A DNA stretch of 64,000 nucleotides from Verrucomicrobiota bacterium. Lineage in GTDB: Bacteria; Verrucomicrobiota; Verrucomicrobiia; Chthoniobacterales; UBA6821. Under the pieces are notes generated by a model. That model saw nothing but the letters and a program-made list of their open reading frames with translations. It did no database searches and was not told the DNA's origin. The stretch covers positions 62,001 through 126,000 of the forward strand of contig JAIOPL010000001.1 of assembly GCA_021413925.1 (NCBI GenBank). The letters run 5' to 3'. Both the position numbers and the translations under genes were made by a program. This document shows positions 9,456-19,502 of this stretch, piece after piece; positions within the stretch are counted from its first letter, which is position 1; the number at the start of each line of letters is the position of its first letter.

Positions 9456-9483
9456 TTGACCCGTCCATTAGGCAGCCTATGCT
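9456..9483 (+). promoter_or_regulatory. Sigma-70-type promoter of the thiC transcript
   Basis: TTGACC (9456-9461), a 16-base spacer and TATGCT (9478-9483) lie shortly before the second THI box. The sequence and spacing match the promoter of the first riboswitch. The position leaves room for initiation at about 9490. Confidence 0.55.
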
Positions 9484-9493
9484 TAGTGGACAA

Positions 9494-9589
9494 CACATGC
9501 GGGGGAGCCGGTTGGCTGAGAGGTTCGGAATATACCGAACGACCCTTTGAACCTGACACGAGTAATGCCGTGCGAGGGAGAAGACTCAG
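9494..9589 (+). promoter_or_regulatory. TPP riboswitch (THI element), complete
   Basis: All consensus blocks are present: GCGGGGGAGCC, GGCTGAGAGG, P3a GTTCGG/CCGAAC, ACCCTTTGAACCTGA, then P5 CACG (9557-9560) and CGTG (9569-9572) around AGTAATGC, and CGAGGGAGAAGACTC. P3a differs from the upstream copy but still pairs, so the arm is maintained by compensating changes. It precedes thiC, the standard target. Binding of TPP should expose the terminator that follows. Confidence 0.95.
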
Positions 9590-9630
9590 GCCACGCCGTG
9601 TGAACCACGCGTGGCTCTTTATTTTCCTTC
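9590..9630 (+). terminator. Riboswitch-controlled intrinsic terminator before thiC
   Basis: GCCACGC (9590-9596) pairs with GCGTGGC (9609-9615), seven perfect base pairs with a 12-base loop. TCTTTATTTTCCTT follows. It begins directly after the aptamer, as expected of an attenuator that stops transcription when TPP is bound. Confidence 0.75.
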
Positions 9631-9683
9631 ACCCATCCCTTTTTTCCTTCTCCTCCCTATCAGTCTAATAGCCTACAGCCTAA

Positions 9684-11814
<2,131 letters not shown>

Positions 11815-11815
<1 letters not shown>

Positions 11816-12615
11816 TGGTTTTCATAATAGCCACCATCTCCCTGGAGCAGTCACTCTGCTTCTCTCTTTCGCCGTTGGAGTTATTGTCTTTGTGTGTGCT
11901 TCCGCCAATGCTGATCTCACTTCTAGGACTCTATCTTTTCAGAAAAGTAGTTCCCTTCCGTTTTCTCAAGCAGAGTCATGACGTCACAGGGCCGTTTTTC
12001 AGCACGCTTGGAACTGTCTATGGAATTTTTCTAGCCTTCGTCTTCACCGCGACCTGGCAGGCATATTCCACAACATCCACCAATGTCGTCCAGGAAGCTC
12101 GGTATCTCCGTGATCTCTATTTCGTCACCAAGGCATTTCCTCAACCGACTCAGGGAGAACTGCAACAACTCCTGCGAAATTATCGCGACTCCGTGGTGAA
12201 TGATGAGTGGAAGTGCTTAGAAAAGGGCGATGCCAGTCCGAAAACCTCCCAATTACAGAAGAAGATTATCGAGGACTACCTGCGTTTCAATCCCGGCAAT
12301 GATCAGGAAAAGGAGTTTTTACGCACGTCTATCCACTATATTACTACCATTGCTAGCTTGAGAGCATCGCGCATTGATGACTCATCATCCAACCTCCCTT
12401 CGGTTCTTTGGTTGGTTCTTCTAGTTGGCGCCGTTGCCACCATCGGCCTTTCTTATCTCTTTGAGGCACAAAACTTCTGGCTTCAAGCCATTCTGACTAT
12501 CCTGCTAACTGGGGTGATCTGCATGACCTTTTACATCATCATTGATCTGGATTTTCCATTCATAGGAGGGACAACGATTTCGTCTGAACCCTTCCAGCGC
12601 GTCGAGATGAATTAG
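11815..12615 (+). CDS. DUF4239-type membrane protein
   Basis: This 266-residue protein has two N-terminal hydrophobic segments, then the family motif GTVYGIFLAFVFTATWQAY followed by NVVQEARYLRDLY. It has a soluble middle region and two C-terminal hydrophobic segments (about residues 195-245). This layout, two helices, a soluble part and two helices, matches the DUF4239/bestrophin-like group of unknown function. The first ATG overlaps the preceding small frame by one base. An internal Met before LISLLGLYL is an alternative start. It is convergent with the VOC gene and the stops overlap. Confidence 0.7.
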
Positions 12616-12959
12616 CCTCTCTTGCGGGAGAGCATAATCTCATTCCCCTCGGTATCCGCACACATCGCCAGGTGAGGCGGTTCCCCATTCTCCGGTTGTG
12701 GTTCACGAAGCAACTGACCACCCGCCGCAACGATCTCAGCAGCACCAGCGATCACATCAGCCACTTGGAAACTCATGCCGGTCCACGTGCGCTTTCCCTC
12801 GCCGCCGCCATGGACGCCGATGATGCCGTTGCAGACTTCGATATCGGTCACCGCTGGATTCTCTCGAATCACTTTCGCACCGAAGACGGTGGTATAGAAC
12901 TTCACCGCGCGGGCCGTGTCCGCAGCCCAGATGATGTATTTGAGACGTTCGACAATCAT
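12612..12959 (-). CDS. VOC-family (glyoxalase/PhnB-like) protein
   Basis: This is a 115-residue single-domain protein of the vicinal oxygen chelate fold. It begins with RLKYIIWAADTARAVKFY and FGAKV and continues through the central NGIIGVHGGGEG. It finishes with HLAMCADTEGNEIMLSRK, the usual last strand with the metal-site glutamate. Such proteins act as dimers, and functions range from lyases to antibiotic binding, so no substrate can be named. It follows the permease-USP gene on the same strand after 18 bases and may be the last gene of that transcript. Confidence 0.75.
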   Translation of the reverse strand: MIVERLKYIIWAADTARAVKFYTTVFGAKVIRENPAVTDIEVCNGIIGVHGGGEGKRTWTGMSFQVADVIAGAAEIVAAGGQLLREPQPENGEPPHLAMCADTEGNEIMLSRKRG

Positions 12960-12977
12960 GGGTTGGCCCTAGAAAGC

Positions 12978-14888
12978 TTACACGCAGACCAGAAGATAAA
13001 TGTCATCCGGCAGAAGCGATGCCACCTCGCGGATGATATTTCCCCTCAGCACGTGCAGCAGGGTGTTCCGCTGGGGAGCGCCGAGCAGGACCCGCTCCGC
13101 TCCGATCGTGGAGGCAAGATCGGCGATGGTATGAGCCGGAGCATCGCTGACGGCATAGCAAGGGATGATCGTCTCACCGAGCCCCTTGTCCCTGAGTGAC
13201 TCAAAGGTCTCACGGGCCTGCTTGTCCTCAGTCCATTTCCTGCGCCGGTCACCCGGCGCTATGACCGGCTGCTCACGAACGAAAAGAACATAGAGGGGCT
13301 GGCCGTTTTCTGCGGCTTCCTTGACAGCAAAATCGAGAGTGCGCCCCTTACCTCTGACTGCAACGAGGATGGGGCCGTTGTAGACTTTCGGAACAGGTAC
13401 CGGTGCAGTGGCCGTTCCAGGGGCAGTGGGAATTTCCGGCAACGATGCATTAGCAGGCTCGCTGGCTATTGTTGGCATGGAAGTCTTGCCGCCACTCTCC
13501 ATGGCAAGAACGGCCGCCTGAAGGGCCGCCTCCTGGGCTGCCTTCGCTTTTCGTTCCGAGCTTTCCTTGGCAAGCCCACGAAGCACCAGACCAATGGCCA
13601 ACACCGTGAAGGCAAAGATCCTGGCATTCGGCTTGTCGATGAAGAGGGAGATCTCAATCACTGCCATGATCACAAAGGTCACGAACATGAGGGCGCGCTC
13701 GTGATTTTTCAGCGCAAGCTTCCAATCCGTGCTGGTTGCTCCAAGGTTCACCGCAATGGCTCCCACCACGCCTACCGCATAGAGATCGGCAAGACCCGAC
13801 ATGTCGCTGACAGCGATGACCAGACCTGCAGGCACAAGAACGGCGAAGAAAAGGCCGGCATTCGGGACGCCGAAGGAGTTCAGCTTTGCAAAGATCGGCG
13901 GCATCTCCTGGTCGCGGGCCATCAAGAAGGAAATTCCGCTCAGCGCCACGATCGCCGTGTTCACGGCACTTAGCAGAAGGACACCGAAAACGATGCTGAC
14001 AGTCCAGGCCGCGATGTGTCCGAGGACAGGCCCAAAGAGGTTGCCTGCAAAAATCTGTGCCATGTAGCGGAGCATGTAGTCGCGAACCCCCTCGGCACCG
14101 GGGGCATTGACATCACCATTGACGACAACCATTCCCGGAAGCGCCGCCATGGCGAGACCCAAAAGGGCCGTGAAGAGACAGACCTCCAGCATTACGACGA
14201 TAATGGCTTTGTTGGCGGTCTTGGAAACATTCGGCTTTTCAAGCGTGCTACCCGGATTGAGCTTCATCACACCCGTCGAGTTGGCGATCGCCTCGACACC
14301 TGAAAGCGCCAAAACAATAGCTACGAAGGCATTCCAATTATGAGGAAAACCGCCGTGAAGAGGTTGCGTGTGAATCACTGCGTCTCCCAGATGGGGAATA
14401 GCTAGGAGACCGAGCAGACCAACCACGATGACCGTGGGAATAGCAACAAGGATAGCGGCACCACCGGTATGCTTGGGGCCAAAGTAATTCAATGCTCCGA
14501 TAATCGCGATGGAGCCGGCGGCAAACATCTCGGGGTGAGGCACTCCAAGATATAGGAAAGCGGAGAGGGCGCTGACAGCTGCCGTTACGATATAGTCGGC
14601 AATCAGCAGAAATGCGCCCACGATCGAGATGATCTCGGAGCGATGCCGGACGCTGGCGTAGACACCGCCGCCGTTCGGATAATGCCGGCAGATGACCATG
14701 TAATTGACGCCCACAAGCGCCGTGAGCAGACACATGGCTCCTATGAGCCATGGTGAGCTGTAACCCGCTACCGCAAAGGCCAGACCGATGACATAGGCCT
14801 TGCTGGTGCCCCAGTCGCCGTAGAGGATCGCGGCTGCCCTCTTCCAATCGACATTGCGGGGCCGCGTCGTTGTGTTGGATTCGAGCAT
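12978..14888 (-). CDS. APC-superfamily permease fused to a C-terminal universal-stress-type domain
   Basis: From the chosen ATG the protein has 636 residues. About twelve membrane segments of the amino acid/polyamine/cation family fill residues 20-430, starting GDWGTSKAYVIGLAFAVAG. An Ala/Pro-rich linker follows, and the last 140 residues resemble UspA (GPILVAVRGKGRTLDFAV, then GAERVLLGAPQRN). Permease-USP fusions are known, and the USP part may sense ATP or cyclic nucleotides. The substrate is unknown. The gene begins 20 bases after the cysteine-tailed protein gene, so it may be co-transcribed with the oxidase locus. The frame is open 11 codons further upstream, but this ATG fits the family better. 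Confidence 0.8.
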   Translation of the reverse strand: MLESNTTTRPRNVDWKRAAAILYGDWGTSKAYVIGLAFAVAGYSSPWLIGAMCLLTALVGVNYMVICRHYPNGGGVYASVRHRSEIISIVGAFLLIADYIVTAAVSALSAFLYLGVPHPEMFAAGSIAIIGALNYFGPKHTGGAAILVAIPTVIVVGLLGLLAIPHLGDAVIHTQPLHGGFPHNWNAFVAIVLALSGVEAIANSTGVMKLNPGSTLEKPNVSKTANKAIIVVMLEVCLFTALLGLAMAALPGMVVVNGDVNAPGAEGVRDYMLRYMAQIFAGNLFGPVLGHIAAWTVSIVFGVLLLSAVNTAIVALSGISFLMARDQEMPPIFAKLNSFGVPNAGLFFAVLVPAGLVIAVSDMSGLADLYAVGVVGAIAVNLGATSTDWKLALKNHERALMFVTFVIMAVIEISLFIDKPNARIFAFTVLAIGLVLRGLAKESSERKAKAAQEAALQAAVLAMESGGKTSMPTIASEPANASLPEIPTAPGTATAPVPVPKVYNGPILVAVRGKGRTLDFAVKEAAENGQPLYVLFVREQPVIAPGDRRRKWTEDKQARETFESLRDKGLGETIIPCYAVSDAPAHTIADLASTIGAERVLLGAPQRNTLLHVLRGNIIREVASLLPDDIYLLVCV

Positions 14889-14908
14889 GGGATGAAAAGA
14901 TGGCGAAA

Positions 14909-15394
14909 TTAATGGGCGCACCCGCAGGAACCATGAGCCTGCTGCTCAACAACCTGAGAGCTGCCGCAGCACCCTGTCTCCACATTTCCTCCGCAGCAAC
15001 CCCCGCTGTCTGCAGCCACCTCGCCGATCACGACAACCTCAAGGCTGATCTGCTGGAGTGCCAGTTGGTCGCGGGCCCGTCCAAGGAAGCCCATTGCTTT
15101 CTCGGAAGGTTCCTCGGAAGTACGGAGTTCGATCCGCACGGGTTTTCCCTGAAGATGGGGAAAATTTTCCTTCATCTCGCCGTCCAGGATGAAGGAGACA
15201 TAGGCATTCAGCTTTTCCTGGAGTTGGAAGAGTTGTCGCTCTCCATGCTCCCAGGAACGGGTCTCGAACATCGCAAGCACCAGGACATCCTCGCGGGTGT
15301 CGTGGGCAAAGGCGTCCAGCATACCGGCCCGCTCGATCCCCGAACCGGGCGGAGGGGAATTCGTGCCGGTTAGATCTTCGCGGAGGGAAACCAT
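14909..15394 (-). CDS. DUF6572-like protein with a cysteine-rich C-terminal tail
   Basis: The 161-residue protein has a central domain (LDAFAHDTREDVLVLAMFE, LFQLQEKLNAYVSFI) that resembles the small family DUF6572. The last 35 residues contain seven cysteines and two histidines arranged as CCGG, GCCGS and HGSCGCAH. Nothing suggests secretion. A tail like this commonly binds metal (Cu, Zn or Fe-S). Its place after SCO, CPDC and DUF420 genes suggests a role in metal handling for the oxidase, which is an inference. It overlaps the DUF420 gene by 25 bases. Confidence 0.65.
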   Translation of the reverse strand: MVSLREDLTGTNSPPPGSGIERAGMLDAFAHDTREDVLVLAMFETRSWEHGERQLFQLQEKLNAYVSFILDGEMKENFPHLQGKPVRIELRTSEEPSEKAMGFLGRARDQLALQQISLEVVVIGEVAADSGGCCGGNVETGCCGSSQVVEQQAHGSCGCAH

Positions 15395-15807
15395 ACGTAG
15401 AGCATGAAGTAAACGAGCACACCCGTAACCGAAACATAGAGCCAGATAGGGAGGGTCCAGCGTGCAATCCTCTTATGGGCATCAAAGCGCTGACGAAGAG
15501 CCGGGATGATGGTGAGGATGATCATCGGGACCACGACGATGGCAAGGGGGGTGTGGGTGCCAAGAATCAAGAGATAGAGGGCCTTGGGCCACCCCGGATA
15601 GGTGAAGTAGGTGACATGGCCCGCCTTCAGGAAGTGGTAGACCAGATAACAGGCCAGAAAGGCGGCTGAGGTCAGAATCGCACCAAGCATGCAGAGCGCG
15701 TGGAAGCACTTGCGCTCCGTCTTGATCATGATCCATCCGGTGGTGATCAGCAGGGTGCTGATCCCGTTGAGGGTGGCGTTAACTGCCGGGAGATCGGTAA
15801 CCTTCAT
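15370..15807 (-). CDS. DUF420 membrane protein (CtaM-like)
   Basis: The 145-residue protein has four membrane helices. It opens with VTDLPAVNATLNGISTLLI, contains the HxxxM-type region FLACYLVYHFLKAGH and the YLLILGTHTPLAIVVVPMII segment, and ends with LPIWLYVSVTGVLVYFMLY. DUF420 proteins (CtaM in Staphylococcus, YozB in Bacillus) are needed for assembly of haem-copper oxidases. The position within the cox cluster agrees with this. It lies 18 bases after the small CPDC protein gene. Confidence 0.85.
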   Translation of the reverse strand: MKVTDLPAVNATLNGISTLLITTGWIMIKTERKCFHALCMLGAILTSAAFLACYLVYHFLKAGHVTYFTYPGWPKALYLLILGTHTPLAIVVVPMIILTIIPALRQRFDAHKRIARWTLPIWLYVSVTGVLVYFMLYVWFPSAKI

Positions 15808-15825
15808 GCCTGCCTCAATATCTCC

Positions 15826-16089
15826 TCAGCTGTTCGGTGAGGAGGAGAGGGGCCGCTCCTGATTCAACTCTCGGCAGGTCTTGACCATGATCCAGATCAT
15901 GAAGCTCACCACGGAAAAGAAAACGCCCAGCAGGAGCAGGGTGCTGGAGGAAAAGGCCATCTTGGACGTCATGGTCAGCGGTTCAATGAGGCCGCCGGAG
16001 CTCTTCAGGGCACAGTCTGGACAGGCAACAGCACTTTGAACGGCCAGGAAAAGGGCCGACAGAGCAAGGGAAGGCTTCAAGAACTTCAT
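15826..16089 (-). CDS. Small secreted/membrane CPDC protein of the oxidase cluster
   Basis: The product has 87 residues. A signal-like N-terminus (FLKPSLALSALFLAVQS) ends just before ACPDCALKSSGG. After a short polar segment comes one membrane helix (SSTLLLLGVFFSVVSFMIW) and a polar Ser-rich tail. The CPDC pair would face the outside and could be a thiol-redox or copper site. The start overlaps the SCO stop by four bases, which argues for a real, coupled gene. I do not recognise a named family. Confidence 0.65.
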   Translation of the reverse strand: MKFLKPSLALSALFLAVQSAVACPDCALKSSGGLIEPLTMTSKMAFSSSTLLLLGVFFSVVSFMIWIMVKTCRELNQERPLSSSPNS

Positions 16090-16760
16090 GGCACTGATGG
16101 TGTGGACTGAACAGCTTTAGGTTCACGCAGGAGACTTCCGATGTCGATCAAAAGCTTTTGCACCAACTCCGGCTCCTCCAACTTCCGCGCGGAACGGATC
16201 TTTCCTTCCCTATCCACAACCAGAAAGCGGGTCGAATGGGTAGGAACACCGGCCGGATCGGTGGCCAGGACCTGAAGCATCCCCTTGGTGGTGAACGCAT
16301 CGATCTCTTTTTTCGGTCCGGTCAGGAAGCTCCATCGGCTCGGGTCGGCATTCAGACGCTTGGCATACGCCGAGAGGACAGAGGGAGTGTCGTTTTCTGG
16401 ATCAATGGAAACGGAGACCAGTCGCACATCCTTGGCCTTTTTGAGTTCCTTGGAGATTTCAGCCATCCTTGAGGACATCACGGGGCAGGGGCCGGGACAG
16501 CGGGTGAAAAAGAAATCGACCACCCACACTTTCCCAAGCAGGTCGGCCTTCGAGAGGGTGCTTCCATCCTGGGTCGTGAACCGAAAGTCGGGAACAGTGC
16601 CGATCACTGAATTCTCATCGGTCGTCTTCCTCTCGGAGCCCCGGAAGAGTCGGTTTGCTCCAGCAATCAGGAGGCCGGCCACCAAAAACGCGATGACCCA
16701 TGCCAGAAAGGGAAGCCTCTTGGGAGAAGATCCCCCCTCGTTCGTTGACTTCTCTGTCAC
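16086..16760 (-). CDS. SCO1/SenC-type copper insertion protein
   Basis: The 224-residue protein has one N-terminal membrane anchor (FLAWVIAFLVAGLLIAGA) and an exported thioredoxin-fold domain. The copper-binding cysteines are C88 and C92 in FFFTRCPGPCP, and the partner His is in GVPTHSTRFLVVD. SCO proteins deliver copper to the CuA site of cytochrome oxidase subunit II, and coxB is encoded in the same cluster. The start is GTG at 16760. The gene begins 24 bases after coxC ends. Confidence 0.92.
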   Translation of the reverse strand: MTEKSTNEGGSSPKRLPFLAWVIAFLVAGLLIAGANRLFRGSERKTTDENSVIGTVPDFRFTTQDGSTLSKADLLGKVWVVDFFFTRCPGPCPVMSSRMAEISKELKKAKDVRLVSVSIDPENDTPSVLSAYAKRLNADPSRWSFLTGPKKEIDAFTTKGMLQVLATDPAGVPTHSTRFLVVDREGKIRSARKLEEPELVQKLLIDIGSLLREPKAVQSTPSVP

Positions 16761-16784
16761 AAGGCTCCCAATGATGTCTGAAAA

Positions 16785-17441
16785 TCAGATGAGATAGAGA
16801 ATCGTGTAGAGGAGAACCCAGACCACGTCCACGAAGTGCCAGTAGAGGCCCACGTTTTCGAGGGCGACATGACGCTTTGCCGTGAAGGTCCCCTTGGTCA
16901 CCTGAAGGAAAAAGCACCAGAGGATCAGGAGGACGCCAATGCAGACATGGGCGCCGTGGAATCCCGTGAGCGTGAAGAAAGTGGAGCCGTAGACACCGCC
17001 TTTGTTGAACCAGAGGCCCTCATGGTAGAGCTCCGTCCACTCGATACACTGGATGCCGACAAACGTTGCTCCCATCAGCGCGGAGAGGAGCATCCATCCT
17101 GCACCTGATTTCCCTTTTTTTACCGCCACTTCGGCAAAGTGATAGACAAAGGAACTGGAGACTAGGATCACCGTATTGATGCCGGTCAGGAGCTTTGGCA
17201 TCGGAGGAAGCTCGATACCATCACCGAAATTCGGCGGCCAAGAACCAGCCGCCTGCCGAAGCACGAGATAGGTTGCGATTAGTCCGCCGAAGAGCATTGC
17301 CTCAGAGCAAAGGAAAATGCACATGCCCAGCTTGCAGGTCGCGGGTGCGGTAGGCGGAGCTGCATGATGGTCATGCTCGGAAACAGACGCGACCATGGGC
17401 GCGTGAAAGAGGGCGGAGTCGTTATAGGCTGCGTTATTCAT
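16785..17441 (-). CDS. coxC: Cytochrome c oxidase subunit III
   Basis: This 218-residue membrane protein belongs to the subunit III family, which surrounds the oxygen path of subunit I. Landmarks are KLGMCIFLCSEAMLFGGLIATYL near the start, STFFTLTGFHGAHVCIGVLLIL, and the ending YWHFVDVVWVLLYTILYL. With about five helices it is a short form. It is unusual that it lies after ctaB and not next to coxA. The N-terminal His-rich stretch (SEHDHHAAPP) resembles that of CoxA. Confidence 0.92.
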   Translation of the reverse strand: MNNAAYNDSALFHAPMVASVSEHDHHAAPPTAPATCKLGMCIFLCSEAMLFGGLIATYLVLRQAAGSWPPNFGDGIELPPMPKLLTGINTVILVSSSFVYHFAEVAVKKGKSGAGWMLLSALMGATFVGIQCIEWTELYHEGLWFNKGGVYGSTFFTLTGFHGAHVCIGVLLILWCFFLQVTKGTFTAKRHVALENVGLYWHFVDVVWVLLYTILYLI

Positions 17442-17451
17442 CGGTAAAGCT

Positions 17452-17577
17452 TCAGTAGGCCACGGCTGGACCGCGACGTAACATCATGAACACGACGAGC
17501 CCGCAGAGGGCGAGCGCAAAAATGACCAGACCCGCAAGAATTGCGAACTGGGTTTTGCGTTGACGAGGCGTAGTCAT
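17452..17577 (-). CDS. 41-residue single-helix membrane protein between ctaB and coxC
   Basis: A short frame starting with MTTPRQRKTQ has one membrane helix (FAILAGLVIFALALCGLVVFMML) and an RRGPAVAY tail. The basic N-terminus suggests it faces the cytoplasm. It sits 11 bases after ctaB and 10 before coxC, with no room for another frame. Small one-helix subunits (CtaF/CoxD-like) occupy this position in other oxidase operons, so it may be a subunit IV or an assembly factor. Confidence 0.6.
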   Translation of the reverse strand: MTTPRQRKTQFAILAGLVIFALALCGLVVFMMLRRGPAVAY

Positions 17578-17588
17578 GGAAAGATCGG

Positions 17589-18485
17589 TTATTGGCGAGC
17601 GAAGGCGATCAGCACCCCAAGCAACAGCGGGAGGTAGATGATCGAGGCGAAGAAAAGACGGCGAGCCGAAGCGTTGGTCCTGTTCCTGATAAAAGCCACT
17701 GAGAGATAAATCATTGCGGCACCAAGGGCCAGTGCTGCAAAGAAATAGTAGGGGGAGGCCATCCCGAGGATACCCGGCAGGAGTGAGACGCCTAGAAGAG
17801 CCACGGAATAGATGAGGGCCTGCCACGCCGTGGACCATCCATCTGGGTCGCGAGTGCTGAGCATCTTGAATCCGGCCGCCGCATACTGGTCACGATAGAG
17901 CCAGGCGATGGCCAGGAAGTGAGGCATCTGCCAGAACCAGAGGATTAGAAAGAGGACCCATCCACCCAGACCTAGGTGATCTGTAGCGGCGGTCCATCCC
18001 AGCAATGGAGGAAGCGCCCCGGGGATGGCCCCGACAAGGGTATTCAGCTCCGTGAAACGCTTGAGCGGGGTGTAGAGGGCGGCGTAAATGAGAATAGTTA
18101 ATCCCGCCAGCAACGCGGTCAAGGGATTGGCGAAGAAGGCAAGGATCGCAACCCCGCAACCACTGCAGAGCAAACCGAAGAGTAGGGCGTCGGAAGGGTG
18201 CATCCTGCGGGCAGGCAAGGGACGGTCCGAGGTCCTTGGCATCAGTGCATCGAGATCACGCTCCAGCCACTGGTTGAGGGCCGAGGCTCCGGCGGCACTC
18301 AGGGCCGTACCGAGTAGCGTGGCTACAAGCAGCGTGTAATCCATCGGGCCCCTCCATCCGAGCAGAAATCCGACCAGAGTGGTCATCAGGACCAGGAAGG
18401 AGAGACGCGCCTTTGAAAGCTCGCTCAGATTGGAGAGAAGTCCCACCTTGACCTCGGATTTCACGGTTCCCTCGGAAGCGCTCAT
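17589..18485 (-). CDS. ctaB: Protoheme IX farnesyltransferase (haem O synthase) CtaB
   Basis: This 298-residue UbiA-superfamily enzyme attaches farnesyl to haem B to give haem O, the precursor of haem A. The prenyl-PP/Mg2+ site is NQWLERDLDALMPRTSDRPLP, and the second conserved loop is YTPLKRFTELNTLVGAIPGALPPLLGW. Nine membrane helices are visible. Its start overlaps the ctaA stop (ATGA), so the two are coupled. The presence of both genes implies an A-type haem in the oxidase encoded alongside. Confidence 0.95.
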   Translation of the reverse strand: MSASEGTVKSEVKVGLLSNLSELSKARLSFLVLMTTLVGFLLGWRGPMDYTLLVATLLGTALSAAGASALNQWLERDLDALMPRTSDRPLPARRMHPSDALLFGLLCSGCGVAILAFFANPLTALLAGLTILIYAALYTPLKRFTELNTLVGAIPGALPPLLGWTAATDHLGLGGWVLFLILWFWQMPHFLAIAWLYRDQYAAAGFKMLSTRDPDGWSTAWQALIYSVALLGVSLLPGILGMASPYYFFAALALGAAMIYLSVAFIRNRTNASARRLFFASIIYLPLLLGVLIAFARQ

Positions 18486-19444
18486 GAGAGTGCCTCCCGA
18501 GAGTGAGATGTACCGGGGGATTCCGAACCGGCGCAGAAGAGCCGGAAGGTGAAGAGAATACCGAAGGCTGTCAGCAGCGCCCCGAGCGCCATGTGGGAGG
18601 TGGCGACATCAGCCGCCTTATTCGTCCAGATTGTCACAGCCCCAAGCAGGATCTGAAGCAGTATAGCGCCCACCCAGAGAAGACTCCAAACGCGGAGCCA
18701 ATGTCCTAGAGGCGTCCGGGCCACGGCCAGCGCGGCGGTGGCGATCACGATAAGCAACAGCACAAAGGCTCCGGCACGGTGGGTCAACTGCAAGTGGATT
18801 TGAGCGACAGAAACAGGAGCTATCTTGTCATTGGCCCTCTCTTTGTTGATGCGCGTCAGGGCGCCCTCCGAGGTATCAGGAATAAGCGTGCCGTAGGCGG
18901 CTGGGAAATCACGGATCGCAAGCGGAGCGTGTTGGTGGCGGATGGTCGCGGCGATACCCAGCTGGAAATAGGTCAGCACAAGGCCGGCTAGCACGAGCCA
19001 ACGAAGGGAGGCTGCCGCGCTGTCGGCAAACCAGACTCCCGAACGGAATCCCCTCCCCGTCACGGCGGTGATCACCAGCAGCAGGCCGAAGAAACTCTGG
19101 GCAAGCGCCGCATGGAAGATGCCGATCTGGTCCTTGTAGAGGGTCACGCGGAGACCACCGAGCACGCCCTGTGCTATCACGCCGATCACGGCCGCCACGG
19201 CCAGCCATTTCACCCAGGTTCGTTGTTCCTTCCAAAAGGTTACGCCGGCAAGCACCAGTGTGATCAGGCCGATTCCACTCGCCAGCAACCGATGCGAGTG
19301 CTCCCAGAAGATACCTCCTACCCACTTTGAGTAAGGAAAGAGGAACATGTTGTACCCGTAGGTGGTCGGCCAGTCCGGAACCGACATGCCGGCCCCCTTC
19401 GAGGTGACAAGGCCTCCCACAACAATCAAAAGGAATGTAGCCAC
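18482..19444 (-). CDS. ctaA: Haem A synthase CtaA/COX15, N-terminus uncertain
   Basis: CtaA oxidises haem O to haem A. The family signature GGLVTSKGAGMSVPDWPTTY follows the first helix, then FWEHSHRLLAS with a haem-ligand His, and the internally repeated half has THRAGAF and THMALGALL. The frame from the GTG at 19444 starts within the first membrane helix. In-frame sequence continues upstream as LWQRLGALIAS to a stop, with only CTG (19477) or rarer start codons available. The true start may be CTG, or there may be a sequence error. It is coupled to ctaB. Confidence 0.88.
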   Translation of the reverse strand: MATFLLIVVGGLVTSKGAGMSVPDWPTTYGYNMFLFPYSKWVGGIFWEHSHRLLASGIGLITLVLAGVTFWKEQRTWVKWLAVAAVIGVIAQGVLGGLRVTLYKDQIGIFHAALAQSFFGLLLVITAVTGRGFRSGVWFADSAAASLRWLVLAGLVLTYFQLGIAATIRHQHAPLAIRDFPAAYGTLIPDTSEGALTRINKERANDKIAPVSVAQIHLQLTHRAGAFVLLLIVIATAALAVARTPLGHWLRVWSLLWVGAILLQILLGAVTIWTNKAADVATSHMALGALLTAFGILFTFRLFCAGSESPGTSHSREALS

Positions 19445-19502
19445 CGAAGCGATCAGAGCACCTAGCCGTTGCCACAGTTACCCCTGTTCCCACAGGCTGA
19501 CC

